From positions 199,809 through 263,808 of the forward strand of contig NZ_AQUZ01000007.1 of assembly GCF_000372465.1 (NCBI RefSeq): a stretch of DNA of 64,000 nucleotides, read 5' to 3'. Positions 9,178-17,672 of this stretch are shown piece by piece; position 1 is the stretch's first letter, and every line of letters begins with the position of its first letter. Under the pieces are notes generated by a model that saw nothing but the letters and a program-made list of their open reading frames with translations, was not told the DNA's origin and searched no databases. The translations under genes and the position numbers were made by a program. The stretch is from Kribbella catacumbae DSM 19601. GTDB lineage: Bacteria > Actinomycetota > Actinomycetes > Propionibacteriales > Kribbellaceae.

Positions 9178-9799
9178 CGTGGAGGGCCGCGATCGTGTGA
9201 TCGACCAGGTCGTCGGGGGATGAAGGACGGGCGTGCTCGGGGAGGCCGGACCATTCGATGGTTAGGTCTTCTACGTAGGCGAGCCAGGCGTGGACTGTCA
9301 TGCGGATCGGCGAGGCGGGCTCCTGGGTGGGTTCGGCGAGCAGGTCCAGGACGCGGGTGGTGAGGCCGGCGCGGGTTGCGGCGTAGACCTCGACGACGAA
9401 GACGTCTCCGCCGGCGGCGCCGCGGACGAAGGAGATGTAGGAGTCGCGGCGGCGGGTGACGAAGGCGACGAAGGTGAGCAGCATCTGGCGGAGTTGCTCG
9501 TCGGCGGGTAGCGCGGGGTCCGGCTTGGTGACTCGCAGCAGCCGACGGCCGGCGGCGCTCATCACCTCGACGTAGAAGTCGCGCTTGGTCGGGAAGTAGT
9601 GGAACAGCAGCCCGCGCGAGATCCCCGCCTCGGCCGCGACGGCATCGATCGACAGCTCGTGGATCGGCTGGGTCCGCAACATCATCAACCCGATCCCGAC
9701 CAACTGCTTGCGACGATCCTCCGCCGTCAACCGCCTGCGCCGCCCATCGACCGCCTCGGAGTCTCTCGGTGGTTTTCCGGGATTCACGCTATTGAGCAT
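9161..9799 (-). CDS. TetR-family regulator of the acyl-CoA operon
   Basis: The 212-residue product has a charged N-terminal lead (about 1-25), a TetR helix-turn-helix around residues 40-75 (IDAVAAEAGISRGLLFHYFPTK), and a helical ligand domain. It is divergent from the acyl-CoA dehydrogenase operon, with 47 bp between starts. A TGAGCA-T-TGCTCA dyad covers its own start codon, so it likely represses itself and the operon, releasing on an acyl-CoA. ATG 9799 is taken as the start; the upstream space is too short for a leader if the dyad is the operator. Confidence 0.88.
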   Translation of the reverse strand: MLNSVNPGKPPRDSEAVDGRRRRLTAEDRRKQLVGIGLMMLRTQPIHELSIDAVAAEAGISRGLLFHYFPTKRDFYVEVMSAAGRRLLRVTKPDPALPADEQLRQMLLTFVAFVTRRRDSYISFVRGAAGGDVFVVEVYAATRAGLTTRVLDLLAEPTQEPASPIRMTVHAWLAYVEDLTIEWSGLPEHARPSSPDDLVDHTIAALHALRSL

Positions 9800-9805
9800 T
9801 GCTCA
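9793..9805. promoter_or_regulatory. TetR operator candidate
   Basis: The perfect 13-bp dyad TGAGCATTGCTCA lies between the divergent TetR and acyl-CoA dehydrogenase genes and overlaps the TetR start codon (9797-9799). Its position is what an autoregulated TetR family operator would show. Confidence 0.6.
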
Positions 9806-9846
9806 GTAGGTGCGCTACCGTCAAGGGAGCCGACCGAGGAGACGTG

Positions 9847-11076
9847 ATGGGGTTCGAACCGTCCGCCAGGGCGCAGGAGTTGATCGAGCAGGTCGCCGAG
9901 TTCATCCGGACCGAGATCGAGCCGGTCGAGGCGGAGTTGCACGCCGCGACCAGGGCCGCCGTCGACCCGTGGCAGCCGCAGCCCGCCTTCAAGGAGCTGC
10001 AGGCGAAGGCTCGCAAACAGGGTCTGTGGAACCTGTTCCTGCCACCCGCCGAGCCCGGCAACACGCAGTACGGCGATGGTCTCAGCAATCTCGACTATGC
10101 CCCGATCGCTGAGCTGACCGGCCGTTCCTTCATCGCGCCGTACGTGTTCAACTGCAACGCCCCCGACACCGGCAACATGGAAGTCCTGCTCCGTTACGGC
10201 AGCGCCGAGCAGAAGAAGCAGTGGCTCGAACCGCTGCTGGACGGCACGATCCGCTCGGCGTTCTGCATGACCGAGCCCGACGTCGCCTCCTCCGACGCGA
10301 CCAACATGGCCGCCACCGCGATCGTCGACGGCGACGAGGTCGTCATCAATGGCCGCAAGTGGTGGAGCACCGGCGTCGGCCACCCCGACTGCGAACTGCT
10401 CATCTTCATGGGTCTCACCGACCCCGACGCCCACCGGTACGCGCGCCACACGATGGTGCTCGTCCCGCGCTCCACCCCCGGCGTGAAGGTCGAGCGCCTG
10501 CTCCCCGCGATGAGCCGGTACGACGAACCGCACGGCCACGGCGAAGTCTCCTTCACCGACGTCCGAGTGCCGGCCTCGAACATCCTGGTCGGCCCGGGTC
10601 GCGCGTTCGAGATCGCCCAGGGACGGCTCGGTCCGGGGCGGGTGCACCACTGCATGCGGCTGATCGGTCTCGCCGAGAAGTCGCTCGAGCTGGCGATCCA
10701 GCGGGGTACCAGCCGGACCGCTTTCGGCAAGCCGCTGGTCAACCTCGGCGGCAACCGCGAGCGGATCGCCGACGCGCGGATCGCGATCAACCAGGCTCGC
10801 CTGCTCGTACTGCAAACGGCGTACCTGCTGGACACCAAGGGACTGGCCGGTGCGTTGAGCGAGGTCAGCCAGATCAAGGTCGCCGTACCGCGGATGGCGC
10901 AGGACGTGATCGACATGGCGATCCAGCTGCACGGCGGCGGCGGGCTGTCCGACGACTTCCCGCTGGCGGGTGCGTGGACGACCGCGCGGGCTCTACGACT
11001 GGCCGACGGGCCGGACGAGGTGCATCGTGGAGTGATCGCGAAGATCGAGTTGGCCAAGTACAAGGAGTCCGAGTGA
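9847..11076 (+). CDS. Acyl-CoA dehydrogenase
   Basis: ATG 9847 is preceded by GAGGAG and gives 409 residues. The protein has the acyl-CoA dehydrogenase fold: an N-terminal helical part, a central FAD-binding beta domain (FCMTEPDVASSDATNM, about 140-155; WWSTGVGHPDCELLIFMG), and a C-terminal helical domain with RTAFGKPL and QLHGGGGLSDDFPLA. Such enzymes oxidise acyl-CoA to the enoyl form. It heads an operon of overlapping genes. The nearest known architecture is ACAD10/11 or bacterial ACADs paired with APH-like kinases, which fits the third gene. Confidence 0.93.
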   Translation: MGFEPSARAQELIEQVAEFIRTEIEPVEAELHAATRAAVDPWQPQPAFKELQAKARKQGLWNLFLPPAEPGNTQYGDGLSNLDYAPIAELTGRSFIAPYVFNCNAPDTGNMEVLLRYGSAEQKKQWLEPLLDGTIRSAFCMTEPDVASSDATNMAATAIVDGDEVVINGRKWWSTGVGHPDCELLIFMGLTDPDAHRYARHTMVLVPRSTPGVKVERLLPAMSRYDEPHGHGEVSFTDVRVPASNILVGPGRAFEIAQGRLGPGRVHHCMRLIGLAEKSLELAIQRGTSRTAFGKPLVNLGGNRERIADARIAINQARLLVLQTAYLLDTKGLAGALSEVSQIKVAVPRMAQDVIDMAIQLHGGGGLSDDFPLAGAWTTARALRLADGPDEVHRGVIAKIELAKYKESE

Positions 11077-11882
11077 GCAGGGTTCTCGTCACCGGTGGAG
11101 CCAGCGGTCTCGGCGCCGCGCTCGTCGCGCGATTCGTTGCTGAAGGCCACCAAGTGCTCAGTACGGATGTGGCGGCGGAGTCGCCCGCGCCCGACGGAGC
11201 GCAGTACCGGCAGCTGAACGTGCGCGATGCCGGCGACTGGGACCAGGCGGTCGCGTGGTGTGAGGAGAACTGGGGCGGGCTCGACATCCTGGTGAACAAC
11301 GCCGGGATCGCGACCGGCGGCCGGATCGACGTCGAGTCGCTGGACGAGTGGGCTCGCGTCGTCGACATCAACCTGATGGGTGTCGTGCGGGGTTGTCGCG
11401 CCTTCACGCCGATGTTCAAGAGGCAGGGCTCCGGCCACATCGTGAACACGGCGTCCGCGGCCGGGCTCGTGCATCCGCCGATGATGAGCTCCTACAACAC
11501 GGTCAAGGCGGGCGTCGTCGCGCTGTCGGAGACGCTCTTGCACGAGCTGCACCCGTACGGCGTTGCCGTGTCCGTCGTCTGCCCGTCCTTCTTCCGTACC
11601 AACCTGGCCGACTCGATCCAGGGCGACGACACCGAGATGGGCGCCTCCGCACGCAGGCTGATCGAGAAGTCGCCCCGTACTGCGGACGACATCGCCACCG
11701 TCGTCCTGGCAGGCATCAAGAAGCGGATCTTCCTGATCATCCCCGACCGCCCGGCCCTCCTCGCCTGGCGCACCAAGCGGTTCGCCCGGCCCCTCTACGA
11801 CCGCCAGATGCGCAAGGTCGCCACCCGCGCCCGGGACCGTGCCGAAGCCGCCGCGACGAAGCAGGCTTCCGGAGAGCGGTGA
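11073..11882 (+). CDS. Short-chain dehydrogenase/reductase
   Basis: GTG 11073 overlaps the preceding stop by 4 bp (GTGA), giving 269 residues. The NAD(P) motif is TGGASGLG (about 7-14), the structural motif is NNAG, and the active site is S...YNTVK (Tyr about 148, Lys about 152). The C-terminal 40 residues extend beyond a standard 250-residue SDR and are Arg/Ala rich. In this operon it probably oxidises a hydroxyacyl or alcohol intermediate. Translation is coupled to the dehydrogenase gene. Confidence 0.9.
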   Translation: MSRVLVTGGASGLGAALVARFVAEGHQVLSTDVAAESPAPDGAQYRQLNVRDAGDWDQAVAWCEENWGGLDILVNNAGIATGGRIDVESLDEWARVVDINLMGVVRGCRAFTPMFKRQGSGHIVNTASAAGLVHPPMMSSYNTVKAGVVALSETLLHELHPYGVAVSVVCPSFFRTNLADSIQGDDTEMGASARRLIEKSPRTADDIATVVLAGIKKRIFLIIPDRPALLAWRTKRFARPLYDRQMRKVATRARDRAEAAATKQASGER

Positions 11883-12946
11883 TGGCAGTCGATCAGAGCT
11901 CGGTTGAAGGCGCCCGCCCGGTCCGCGAGGAGGACGCCTTCGACATCCCTTCGGTCGACACCTGGCTCCGGAAGCAGACGACGCTGCCGGCCGGCCTCCC
12001 CGAAGTACGGCAGTTCTCCGGTGGCGCGTCCAACCTGACCTACCTGCTGCGGTACTCCGATCGCGACCTGATCCTGCGGCGGCCGCCGGTTGGGACCAAG
12101 GCCAAGGGCGCGCATGACATGGGGCGGGAGTATCGGATCCAGCAGCAGCTGGCGCCGGTGTTCCCGTACGTGCCGACAATGGTTGCTCACTGCAACGATG
12201 ACGCCGTGATCGGGTCCGAGTTCTACGTGATGGAGCGGATCCCCGGCACCATACCGCGGCGGTCTGAGCTGGGCGTCGACCTCACGCCGGAGCAGACCCG
12301 CCAGCTCGGGTACAAGTTGATCGACACGCTGGTCGACCTGCACCAAGTCGATCCGGCCGCGGCGGGGCTTGCTGATCTCGGGAAGGGCGAGGGGTTCGTC
12401 GAGCGGCAGGTCAGTGGATGGAGCGGGCGGTACCGGAAGGCCAAGACCTGGAACGTGCCGAGCTTCGAGAAGGTGATGGCCTGGCTCGAGGCGAACCGGC
12501 CGCCCGACGTACGGATCTGCGTGATCCACAACGACTTCCGGCTCGACAACGTCGTCCTCGCGCCCGACGACCCGGAGCGGATCGTCGGCGTGCTCGACTG
12601 GGAGCTCGCGACGCTCGGCGACCCGCTGATGGATCTGGGCAGCGCGCTCGCGTACTGGGTGCAGGCCGACGACGACTGGGCTTTCCGCCGGTTCCGGCTG
12701 CAGCCGTCCGACGTACCGGGGATGATCGGCCGCGACGAGATCGTCCGCTACTACTGCGAGAAGTCCGGGCTCGACGCGTCGAACTGGGCGTTCTACGAGG
12801 TGTTCGGGCTGTTCCGGCTCGCGGTGATCGCGCAGCAGATCTACTACCGGTACCACCACAAGCAGACTCGCAATCCGCGCTTCAAGAACCTTTGGCTGCC
12901 GGTCAACCTGCTGGAGCGGCGCTGCCGCAGAATCATGAGCCGCTGA
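11882..12946 (+). CDS. APH-like phosphotransferase of the ACAD10/11-associated family
   Basis: ATG shares a base with the previous stop (TGATG). The 354-residue kinase-like protein has the aminoglycoside phosphotransferase fold: FSGGASNLTY near residue 45 as a nucleotide loop, the catalytic HNDFRLDNVV (about 217), and the metal-binding LDWE (about 237). In vertebrate ACAD10/11 and in the bacterial levulinate pathway, kinases of this type phosphorylate 4-hydroxyacyl-CoA so that an ACAD-fold partner can eliminate phosphate. The same pairing here suggests a similar step; it is unlikely to be an antibiotic resistance gene. Confidence 0.88.
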   Translation: MAVDQSSVEGARPVREEDAFDIPSVDTWLRKQTTLPAGLPEVRQFSGGASNLTYLLRYSDRDLILRRPPVGTKAKGAHDMGREYRIQQQLAPVFPYVPTMVAHCNDDAVIGSEFYVMERIPGTIPRRSELGVDLTPEQTRQLGYKLIDTLVDLHQVDPAAAGLADLGKGEGFVERQVSGWSGRYRKAKTWNVPSFEKVMAWLEANRPPDVRICVIHNDFRLDNVVLAPDDPERIVGVLDWELATLGDPLMDLGSALAYWVQADDDWAFRRFRLQPSDVPGMIGRDEIVRYYCEKSGLDASNWAFYEVFGLFRLAVIAQQIYYRYHHKQTRNPRFKNLWLPVNLLERRCRRIMSR

Positions 12947-13630
12947 ATGCCGACCATCTACCTGATCCGGCACGCGCAGGCGTCGTTCGGTCGCAGCGAC
13001 TACGACCGGCTCTCGCCGCAGGGCGAGCAGCAGTCCGCGCTGCTCGGGGAGGCGCTGATCGCCCGCGGCCTGAAACCGTCGCTGGTCGTCGCGGGCGAGA
13101 TGCGACGACACGCGCAGACGGCGGAGATCGCCTTGCGCACGGCGGGTCTCGACGTACCGGTTGAGGTCGATGCGGGGCTCAACGAGTTCGATCACGACCA
13201 GGTGATCGTTGCGTACAAGCCTGCCTACAAGCGCCGCGCAGTACTGCTTGCCGATCTTGCCCGGAGTGGTCATCCGGCTCGCGCGTTCCAGGAGATGTTC
13301 GGTGCCGCGACCGAGCGATGGGCTTTGAGCGATGGTGGTGGCTATCCAGAGTCCTTCGCCGCGTTCTGCCAGCGCTCGGAAGACGCAGTACGCCGTACTG
13401 CGGGTCGTCTCGGCAAAGGGGAGACCGCGATCGTGTTCACCTCCGGTGGCCCGATTGCAGCGGTCACGAGCCGGCTGCTCGCCGGTGCCGACGACCTGTG
13501 GCTCAAACTCAACCCGGTCACGGTCAACACCGCGATCACCAAGGTGACCTCCGGGCGCAGCGGGCTGACCCTGGTCAGCTACAACGAACACGGCCATCTC
13601 GACGGGACCGAACTGCTCTCCTACAGATAG
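12947..13630 (+). CDS. Histidine phosphatase family protein
   Basis: The ATG follows the kinase stop directly. The 227-residue protein has the phosphohistidine RHA motif at residues 8-10 (IRHAQASFG) and a second conserved region EMRRHAQT, as in the phosphoglycerate mutase/histidine phosphatase superfamily. It could remove a phosphate made by the neighbouring kinase or serve a separate housekeeping role; the sequence does not decide. It is part of the same tightly packed operon. Confidence 0.85.
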   Translation: MPTIYLIRHAQASFGRSDYDRLSPQGEQQSALLGEALIARGLKPSLVVAGEMRRHAQTAEIALRTAGLDVPVEVDAGLNEFDHDQVIVAYKPAYKRRAVLLADLARSGHPARAFQEMFGAATERWALSDGGGYPESFAAFCQRSEDAVRRTAGRLGKGETAIVFTSGGPIAAVTSRLLAGADDLWLKLNPVTVNTAITKVTSGRSGLTLVSYNEHGHLDGTELLSYR

Positions 13631-13639
13631 GGCGACTTG

Positions 13640-14383
13640 ATGCGACGCAACATCCTGATCACCGGGGCGAGCTCGGGACTCGGTGAGGAGATGGCCCGGC
13701 AGTTCGCCGCCAAGGGTCATCCGCTGGCGCTGACTGCTCGGCGCGAGGACCGGCTGAAGGCTCTGCAGGCGGAGCTGACCACGGCACACCCCGGGCTCAC
13801 CGTGCTGATCCGCCGGCTCGACGTGAACGACCACGACGCGGTGTTCGAGACGTTCCGCTCGATCGACGCCGAGCTGCCGCTGGATCGCATCATCGTGAAC
13901 GCCGGGATCGGGAAGGGAGCGCCGCTCGGTACCGGGCGGTTCGACGCGAATCTGGTGACCGCGCAGACGAACTTCACCGCCGTACTGGCTCAGGCAGAGG
14001 CCGCGCTGGAGCTGTTCCGGGCGCGGAACGCGGGGCACCTGGTCTTCATCTCGTCGGTGGCGGCACTGCGCGGGATGCCGAAGTCGGTCACGACGTACGC
14101 CGCGACCAAGGCCGCCGTGGCGACGCTGGCCGAAGGGCTCCAGGTGGAACTGCTCGGCAAGCCGATCAAGGTGAGCACGATCTTCCCCGGCTACATCAGG
14201 ACCGAGCTGAACGAGCACGTGGCCAGAACCCCGCTGATCGTCGACACCGTTCCCGGCGTCCGGGCGATGGTGGCGGCGATCGAAGCGGAGAAGACGAAGG
14301 CGTTCGTGCCGCCGTGGCCGTGGGTGCCGATGGCAAGGATCCTGAAGTACGCTCCGCTGCCGCTACTGAAGAGGATGATCTGA
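13640..14383 (+). CDS. Short-chain dehydrogenase/reductase
   Basis: ATG 13640 is chosen over a TTG 3 bp earlier. The 247-residue product has TGASSGLG near the N-terminus, a NAG motif (IVNAGIGKG), Ser in ISSVAA, and YAATK as the catalytic Tyr-Lys pair. It resembles SDRs that act on fatty acyl or ketone groups. It lies 9 bp after the phosphatase gene and abuts the next gene, so all are likely one transcript. Confidence 0.9.
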   Translation: MRRNILITGASSGLGEEMARQFAAKGHPLALTARREDRLKALQAELTTAHPGLTVLIRRLDVNDHDAVFETFRSIDAELPLDRIIVNAGIGKGAPLGTGRFDANLVTAQTNFTAVLAQAEAALELFRARNAGHLVFISSVAALRGMPKSVTTYAATKAAVATLAEGLQVELLGKPIKVSTIFPGYIRTELNEHVARTPLIVDTVPGVRAMVAAIEAEKTKAFVPPWPWVPMARILKYAPLPLLKRMI

Positions 14384-15328
14384 ATGCGCTGGGGTCTGAC
14401 CGTTCCGCTGACCGGAGTACCGCTGCGGGACCACAAGCCGCTGATCGCCGAGCTGGCTTCGCTCGGGTACACCGATCTGTGGTCGGCCGAGGTGGCGGGT
14501 GCGGATGCGTTCACACCGTTGGTGCTCGCGTCGGAGTGGGATTCCGAGCTGCGGCTGGGGACGGCCGTCGTACCGGTGCATACGCGGGGGCCGGCGGCGC
14601 TGGCGATGAGTGCGGCCGCGTTGGCTGAGCTGGCGCCCGGGCGGTTCGTGCTGGGGATCGGGGCTTCGTCGGAGACGATTGTCACCGGGTGGAACGGGAT
14701 CGCGTACGACCCGCCGCTTGCGCGGACCCGCGACGTACTGCGGTTCCTGCGGTCCGCGTTCGCCGGGGAGAAGGTGGACGGGGAGTTCGACAGCTTCACG
14801 ATCCAGCGCTTCCGGTTGGAGAAGGCGCCCGAGGTTCCGCCGGCGATCATGCTCGCCGCGTTGCGACCGCAGATGCTGCGGCTGGCAGCGCGGGAGGCGG
14901 ACGGGGCGATCACCAATTGGCTGTCGGCGGACGACGTACGGCAGGTCCGTGCTGAGCTGGGCGACGACAAGGAGCTGGCGGCGCGGATCTTCGTCTGCGT
15001 CACCGAGGACGCCGAGATGGCACGCAACATCGGCCGCTTCCTGATCGCCACCTATTTGACCGTGCCCGGCTACGCGGCCTTCCACGACTGGCTGGGCCGC
15101 GGCGAAGCGATGAAGACGATGCGTGACGCGTGGGCCGCGGGGGATCGGAACGCGGCGATGGCCGCGGTACCGGTCGAGGTGATCGACGACCTGATCGTGC
15201 ACGGCTCAGCCGCGGACTGCCGAGCCCAGATCAACCAGTACGTCGCCAACGGCCTGAACACCCCAATCCTTGCTGCTCTTCCCACTGGCGCCGACCTCCT
15301 GGACACAGCCCGCAGCCTCGCGCCGTAA
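14384..15328 (+). CDS. F420-dependent LLM-class oxidoreductase
   Basis: The 314-residue protein starts directly after the preceding stop and shows the luciferase-like TIM barrel: MRWGLTVPLTGVPL at the start, LWSAEVAGADAFTPL, RLGTAVVP, and PGRFVLGIGASS. The pattern is that of the Rv3093c-like F420-dependent group of actinomycetes. It would transfer hydride between F420 and an organic substrate. As the last gene of the operon it may reduce or oxidise a late intermediate. An inverted repeat 90 bp downstream may end the transcript. Confidence 0.88.
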   Translation: MRWGLTVPLTGVPLRDHKPLIAELASLGYTDLWSAEVAGADAFTPLVLASEWDSELRLGTAVVPVHTRGPAALAMSAAALAELAPGRFVLGIGASSETIVTGWNGIAYDPPLARTRDVLRFLRSAFAGEKVDGEFDSFTIQRFRLEKAPEVPPAIMLAALRPQMLRLAAREADGAITNWLSADDVRQVRAELGDDKELAARIFVCVTEDAEMARNIGRFLIATYLTVPGYAAFHDWLGRGEAMKTMRDAWAAGDRNAAMAAVPVEVIDDLIVHGSAADCRAQINQYVANGLNTPILAALPTGADLLDTARSLAP

Positions 15329-15418
15329 CCCCCACGCCACTCCTCCGTCGCGGCTCCCACCCACCCTTCCCCCGCGGCTCCTCCGTCGCCGCTTTACGCG
15401 GGCCAGGACGGACCGACT

Positions 15419-15471
15419 TTGGGCACCCGCTGGTCGACGTACTGGTTGGTAGTTGGCTGGCGGGTGCCCAA
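15419..15471 (+). terminator. Inverted repeat, possible terminator
   Basis: TTGGGCACCCGC at 15419-15430 is perfectly complementary to 15460-15471, with a 29-nt loop. No T-run follows. It lies downstream of the acyl-CoA operon and upstream of nothing transcribed toward it, so a terminator role is the simplest reading. Confidence 0.4.
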
Positions 15472-15581
15472 GGTTGTGGGGAGTGGGCGGGAGGCGGCGG
15501 TAAAGGCCTCGCGGCGTACGGCAGCCGAGGTCGGTACGACGCGCGCCGCATTCCACGCTGTACGGCGTACGCGAGCGACCT

Positions 15582-15953
15582 TCACACCAAGTTGCGGTAC
15601 TCGCGTCGGGTGGTGGCGGAGGCCGTGTCGATCCATTGGAGTTCCCAGACATCGCTGGCAACGTTGAACTGCCGGCCGACGCCGACCCAGCGCCCGGCCA
15701 TGGCTTTGCCCATCGGGTCGATGGACCAGCTGGATGGCTCCGTGATACTCCCGTCCGTGATAGTAGCCGTCGGTACTGGTGGCTTCCGACCAGGTGCCGG
15801 TGGCAACGGTTCCGCGCAGGGTGAGATCGAGCCGGAAGCATCCACACCGCCTCAGGCTGTACTCGGCGAGGTATGCCGAATTCTCGACGAGCGGCGACCT
15901 GCCGAGGAGACGATTCGGGCGATACGTCGCGTGCTTGATCCGCGGTCAACAGT
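15582..15953 (-). pseudogene. C-terminal remnant of a regulator-like protein
   Basis: Reading the minus strand from about 15953 gives a coherent protein-like stretch (EYSLRRCGCFRLDLTLRG, then TVATGTWSEATSTDGYYHGR, EYHGAIQLVH). Near 15730 the frame shifts and continues as DPMGKAMAGRWVGVGRQFNV to VWELQWIDTAS, with a stop at 15582. I recall this GTW...GYYxG...YHGAIQ...P.G..M.GKWVG...WEL pattern from the C-terminal half of actinobacterial helix-turn-helix proteins. No N-terminal DNA-binding part is found upstream. The gene seems truncated and frameshifted. The flanks between 15329 and 16179 hold no other supported gene. Confidence 0.5.
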
Positions 15954-16179
15954 TCCGGGCCACTCTGGATCTGGATTACCTGGGACAACCCCGATGAACA
16001 TCTGAACCACCACACGGCCGGGATTGCCCGCCATCTAACGGCGCTCGATCGGCAGGCGGGCGCCACCATTCCTGCATCACCCCCGCTGAGCTGAAGCTGC
16101 CGGCCATGGAGCTGGAACGACTTGCAGGGCAGGCTTCGGGCTGATGTTCGTCGCAGCCACACACCCCTTACGCCGGGTG

Positions 16180-16869
16180 TCAGTTGGGGGTGAGATGGAA
16201 GACGCGGATGCAGGCGTCCTGGATGATGACCTGGCCGGACATCGTCTGGCCTTTGGTGGTGCCGGAGATCTGGACCAGGTAGGGGTTCTGGCCGATGGCT
16301 GCGCCGTCGATGGTGAGCTTGGTCGGTGCCTTGATCAGTGCGCTGATGAGGGTCGGGATCAAGGACTTGACCTCGGAGCAGCTCAGGGCGATCGCAGCCT
16401 CAGTGTTGTCGGCGTTCAGATGGCCGACGAACAGGCCGGCGAGGGCGACGGCGTCGGCCTTCGTGGTGCCGGTCGGTCTGCTGGGAACCGCCTTCGTGGG
16501 CACCACCTTGGTCGGCACTGCCTTGCTGGGCACTGGCTTGGTCGGTGCCGACGTCTTCGGGGGCGCGGGCGGGCTCGCGTTGCGCGTCGGAGTATTGATC
16601 GGAGCACCCGAGGGCGACGCTCCCGGAGCAGTACCGCCGTCGTTCTCGCCCGACGCCAGCGTGTAGGTCACGAAGCCCCCGATGCCCAGGATGGCGAGGA
16701 CCAGCACCACGATCAGCGCGATGATGAGGCCGGCCCGGTTCTTGCGCGGCGGGCCGCCATACGGCGGAGCTGCCCAGTTGCCGCCCTGCGGCTGGTACGG
16801 CTGCTGCTGCCAGCTCGGCAGGTCCTGCGGCCGGGGATCCTGCGGTCCGGAAGGCGGTGGGTAGCTCAC
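16180..16869 (-). CDS. Proline-rich single-pass membrane protein with extracytoplasmic domain
   Basis: The 229-residue protein starts with a Pro/Gln/Gly-rich cytoplasmic tail (about 1-42), one membrane helix (about 45-70: IIALIVVLVLAILGIGGFV), a Thr/Pro/Lys linker with repeated VPTK/VPSK units (about 85-135), and a compact outer domain of about 95 residues with two Cys (ALSCSEVKSL and QDACIRVF). Such outer domains resemble NTF2-like or DUF4878-type lipoprotein folds, but no motif confirms this. Function unknown; the gene is well formed. Confidence 0.75.
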   Translation of the reverse strand: MSYPPPSGPQDPRPQDLPSWQQQPYQPQGGNWAAPPYGGPPRKNRAGLIIALIVVLVLAILGIGGFVTYTLASGENDGGTAPGASPSGAPINTPTRNASPPAPPKTSAPTKPVPSKAVPTKVVPTKAVPSRPTGTTKADAVALAGLFVGHLNADNTEAAIALSCSEVKSLIPTLISALIKAPTKLTIDGAAIGQNPYLVQISGTTKGQTMSGQVIIQDACIRVFHLTPN

Positions 16870-16947
16870 AAGATCAGTGTCGCAGCGAGAGGGCCAAATA
16901 CCGCGTGCCGGAAGCGCGCACCTGGTGTGGTGCAGCAGACTAACCGG

Positions 16948-17628
16948 GTGACCGATCGTTCACGGGTAGTCAGGGCCGCTGTCGTCGCGTTGGTGGTCGG
17001 GCTCGTGCTGGGGTTCCTGACCCAGTACCTGCAGGGTCACCTGCCGGGCAACTGGAACACCCTGGCCAACTCGGGCGTTGTCTGGGTGGTCTTCGCCTTC
17101 GCGGTGACCGCCGTACTGCGACTGTCGACCGGCTGGTCCGCCCTGCTCGGTTTCATCACCCTCTTCGGAGCTCTTGCCGGGTACTACGTATCGGCGCGCT
17201 TCATCGAGGACGTCACCAGTTCCGTGTCGACCATGGCTGTCTGGTTGCTGGCCGCGATCGTCGGCGGACCGGTCTTCGGCGTCGCGGGCGGATGGTGGAG
17301 CGAGGGCGCCGCGGTTCGCAGTACCGGGAGTTGGTGGAGCACGGGTGGCGGATCGCTTCGGAGCGAAGGACGGTGGTTGCAACTGAGCCGCCCGGTCATC
17401 GGCGTAGCGCTGCTCAGCGGCGTGTTCCTTGCCGAGGGCATCTACTTGCTCTGGCAGGTGGAGAACAAGCACGCCTCCGGCCGGGTGGAGGTCGTCCTCG
17501 CGATCCTCGCGCCGATCGTGCTCGCGCGCACCACCCGCGACCGGCTGACCGGTCTGCTCCTGCTGATCCCACTCGGCCTGCTGGGGATGGCCTTCTACCG
17601 CCTGCTCAACGCCCTGCTAGCCGCTTGA
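16948..17628 (+). CDS. Multi-spanning membrane protein (DUF6518-like)
   Basis: GTG 16948 is chosen because the frame upstream lacks coding character and this start puts a basic residue cluster before the first helix. The 226-residue product has about six hydrophobic segments and a soluble loop around residues 115-145 rich in Trp, Gly and Ser. The pattern resembles small actinobacterial membrane proteins such as DUF6518. No catalytic motif is visible. It is divergent from the proline-rich protein gene with 78 bp between starts. Confidence 0.7.
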   Translation: MTDRSRVVRAAVVALVVGLVLGFLTQYLQGHLPGNWNTLANSGVVWVVFAFAVTAVLRLSTGWSALLGFITLFGALAGYYVSARFIEDVTSSVSTMAVWLLAAIVGGPVFGVAGGWWSEGAAVRSTGSWWSTGGGSLRSEGRWLQLSRPVIGVALLSGVFLAEGIYLLWQVENKHASGRVEVVLAILAPIVLARTTRDRLTGLLLLIPLGLLGMAFYRLLNALLAA

Positions 17629-17672
17629 TTGCCGCGTGAGCTCACGGGCCGTAGTCTCCCAGTCGAAGGGGT

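Noticed and set aside
11882..12946. Aminoglycoside resistance kinase
   Set aside because: The fold is shared, but the operon and motifs fit the ACAD-associated kinase group instead.
11795..14218. An 807-codon minus-strand frame
   Set aside because: It runs antisense through four genes with clear families and shows no motif of its own.
16144..16947. An N-terminal extension of the DUF6518-like gene
   Set aside because: It is antisense to the proline-rich membrane protein gene and has no hydrophobic or domain logic.
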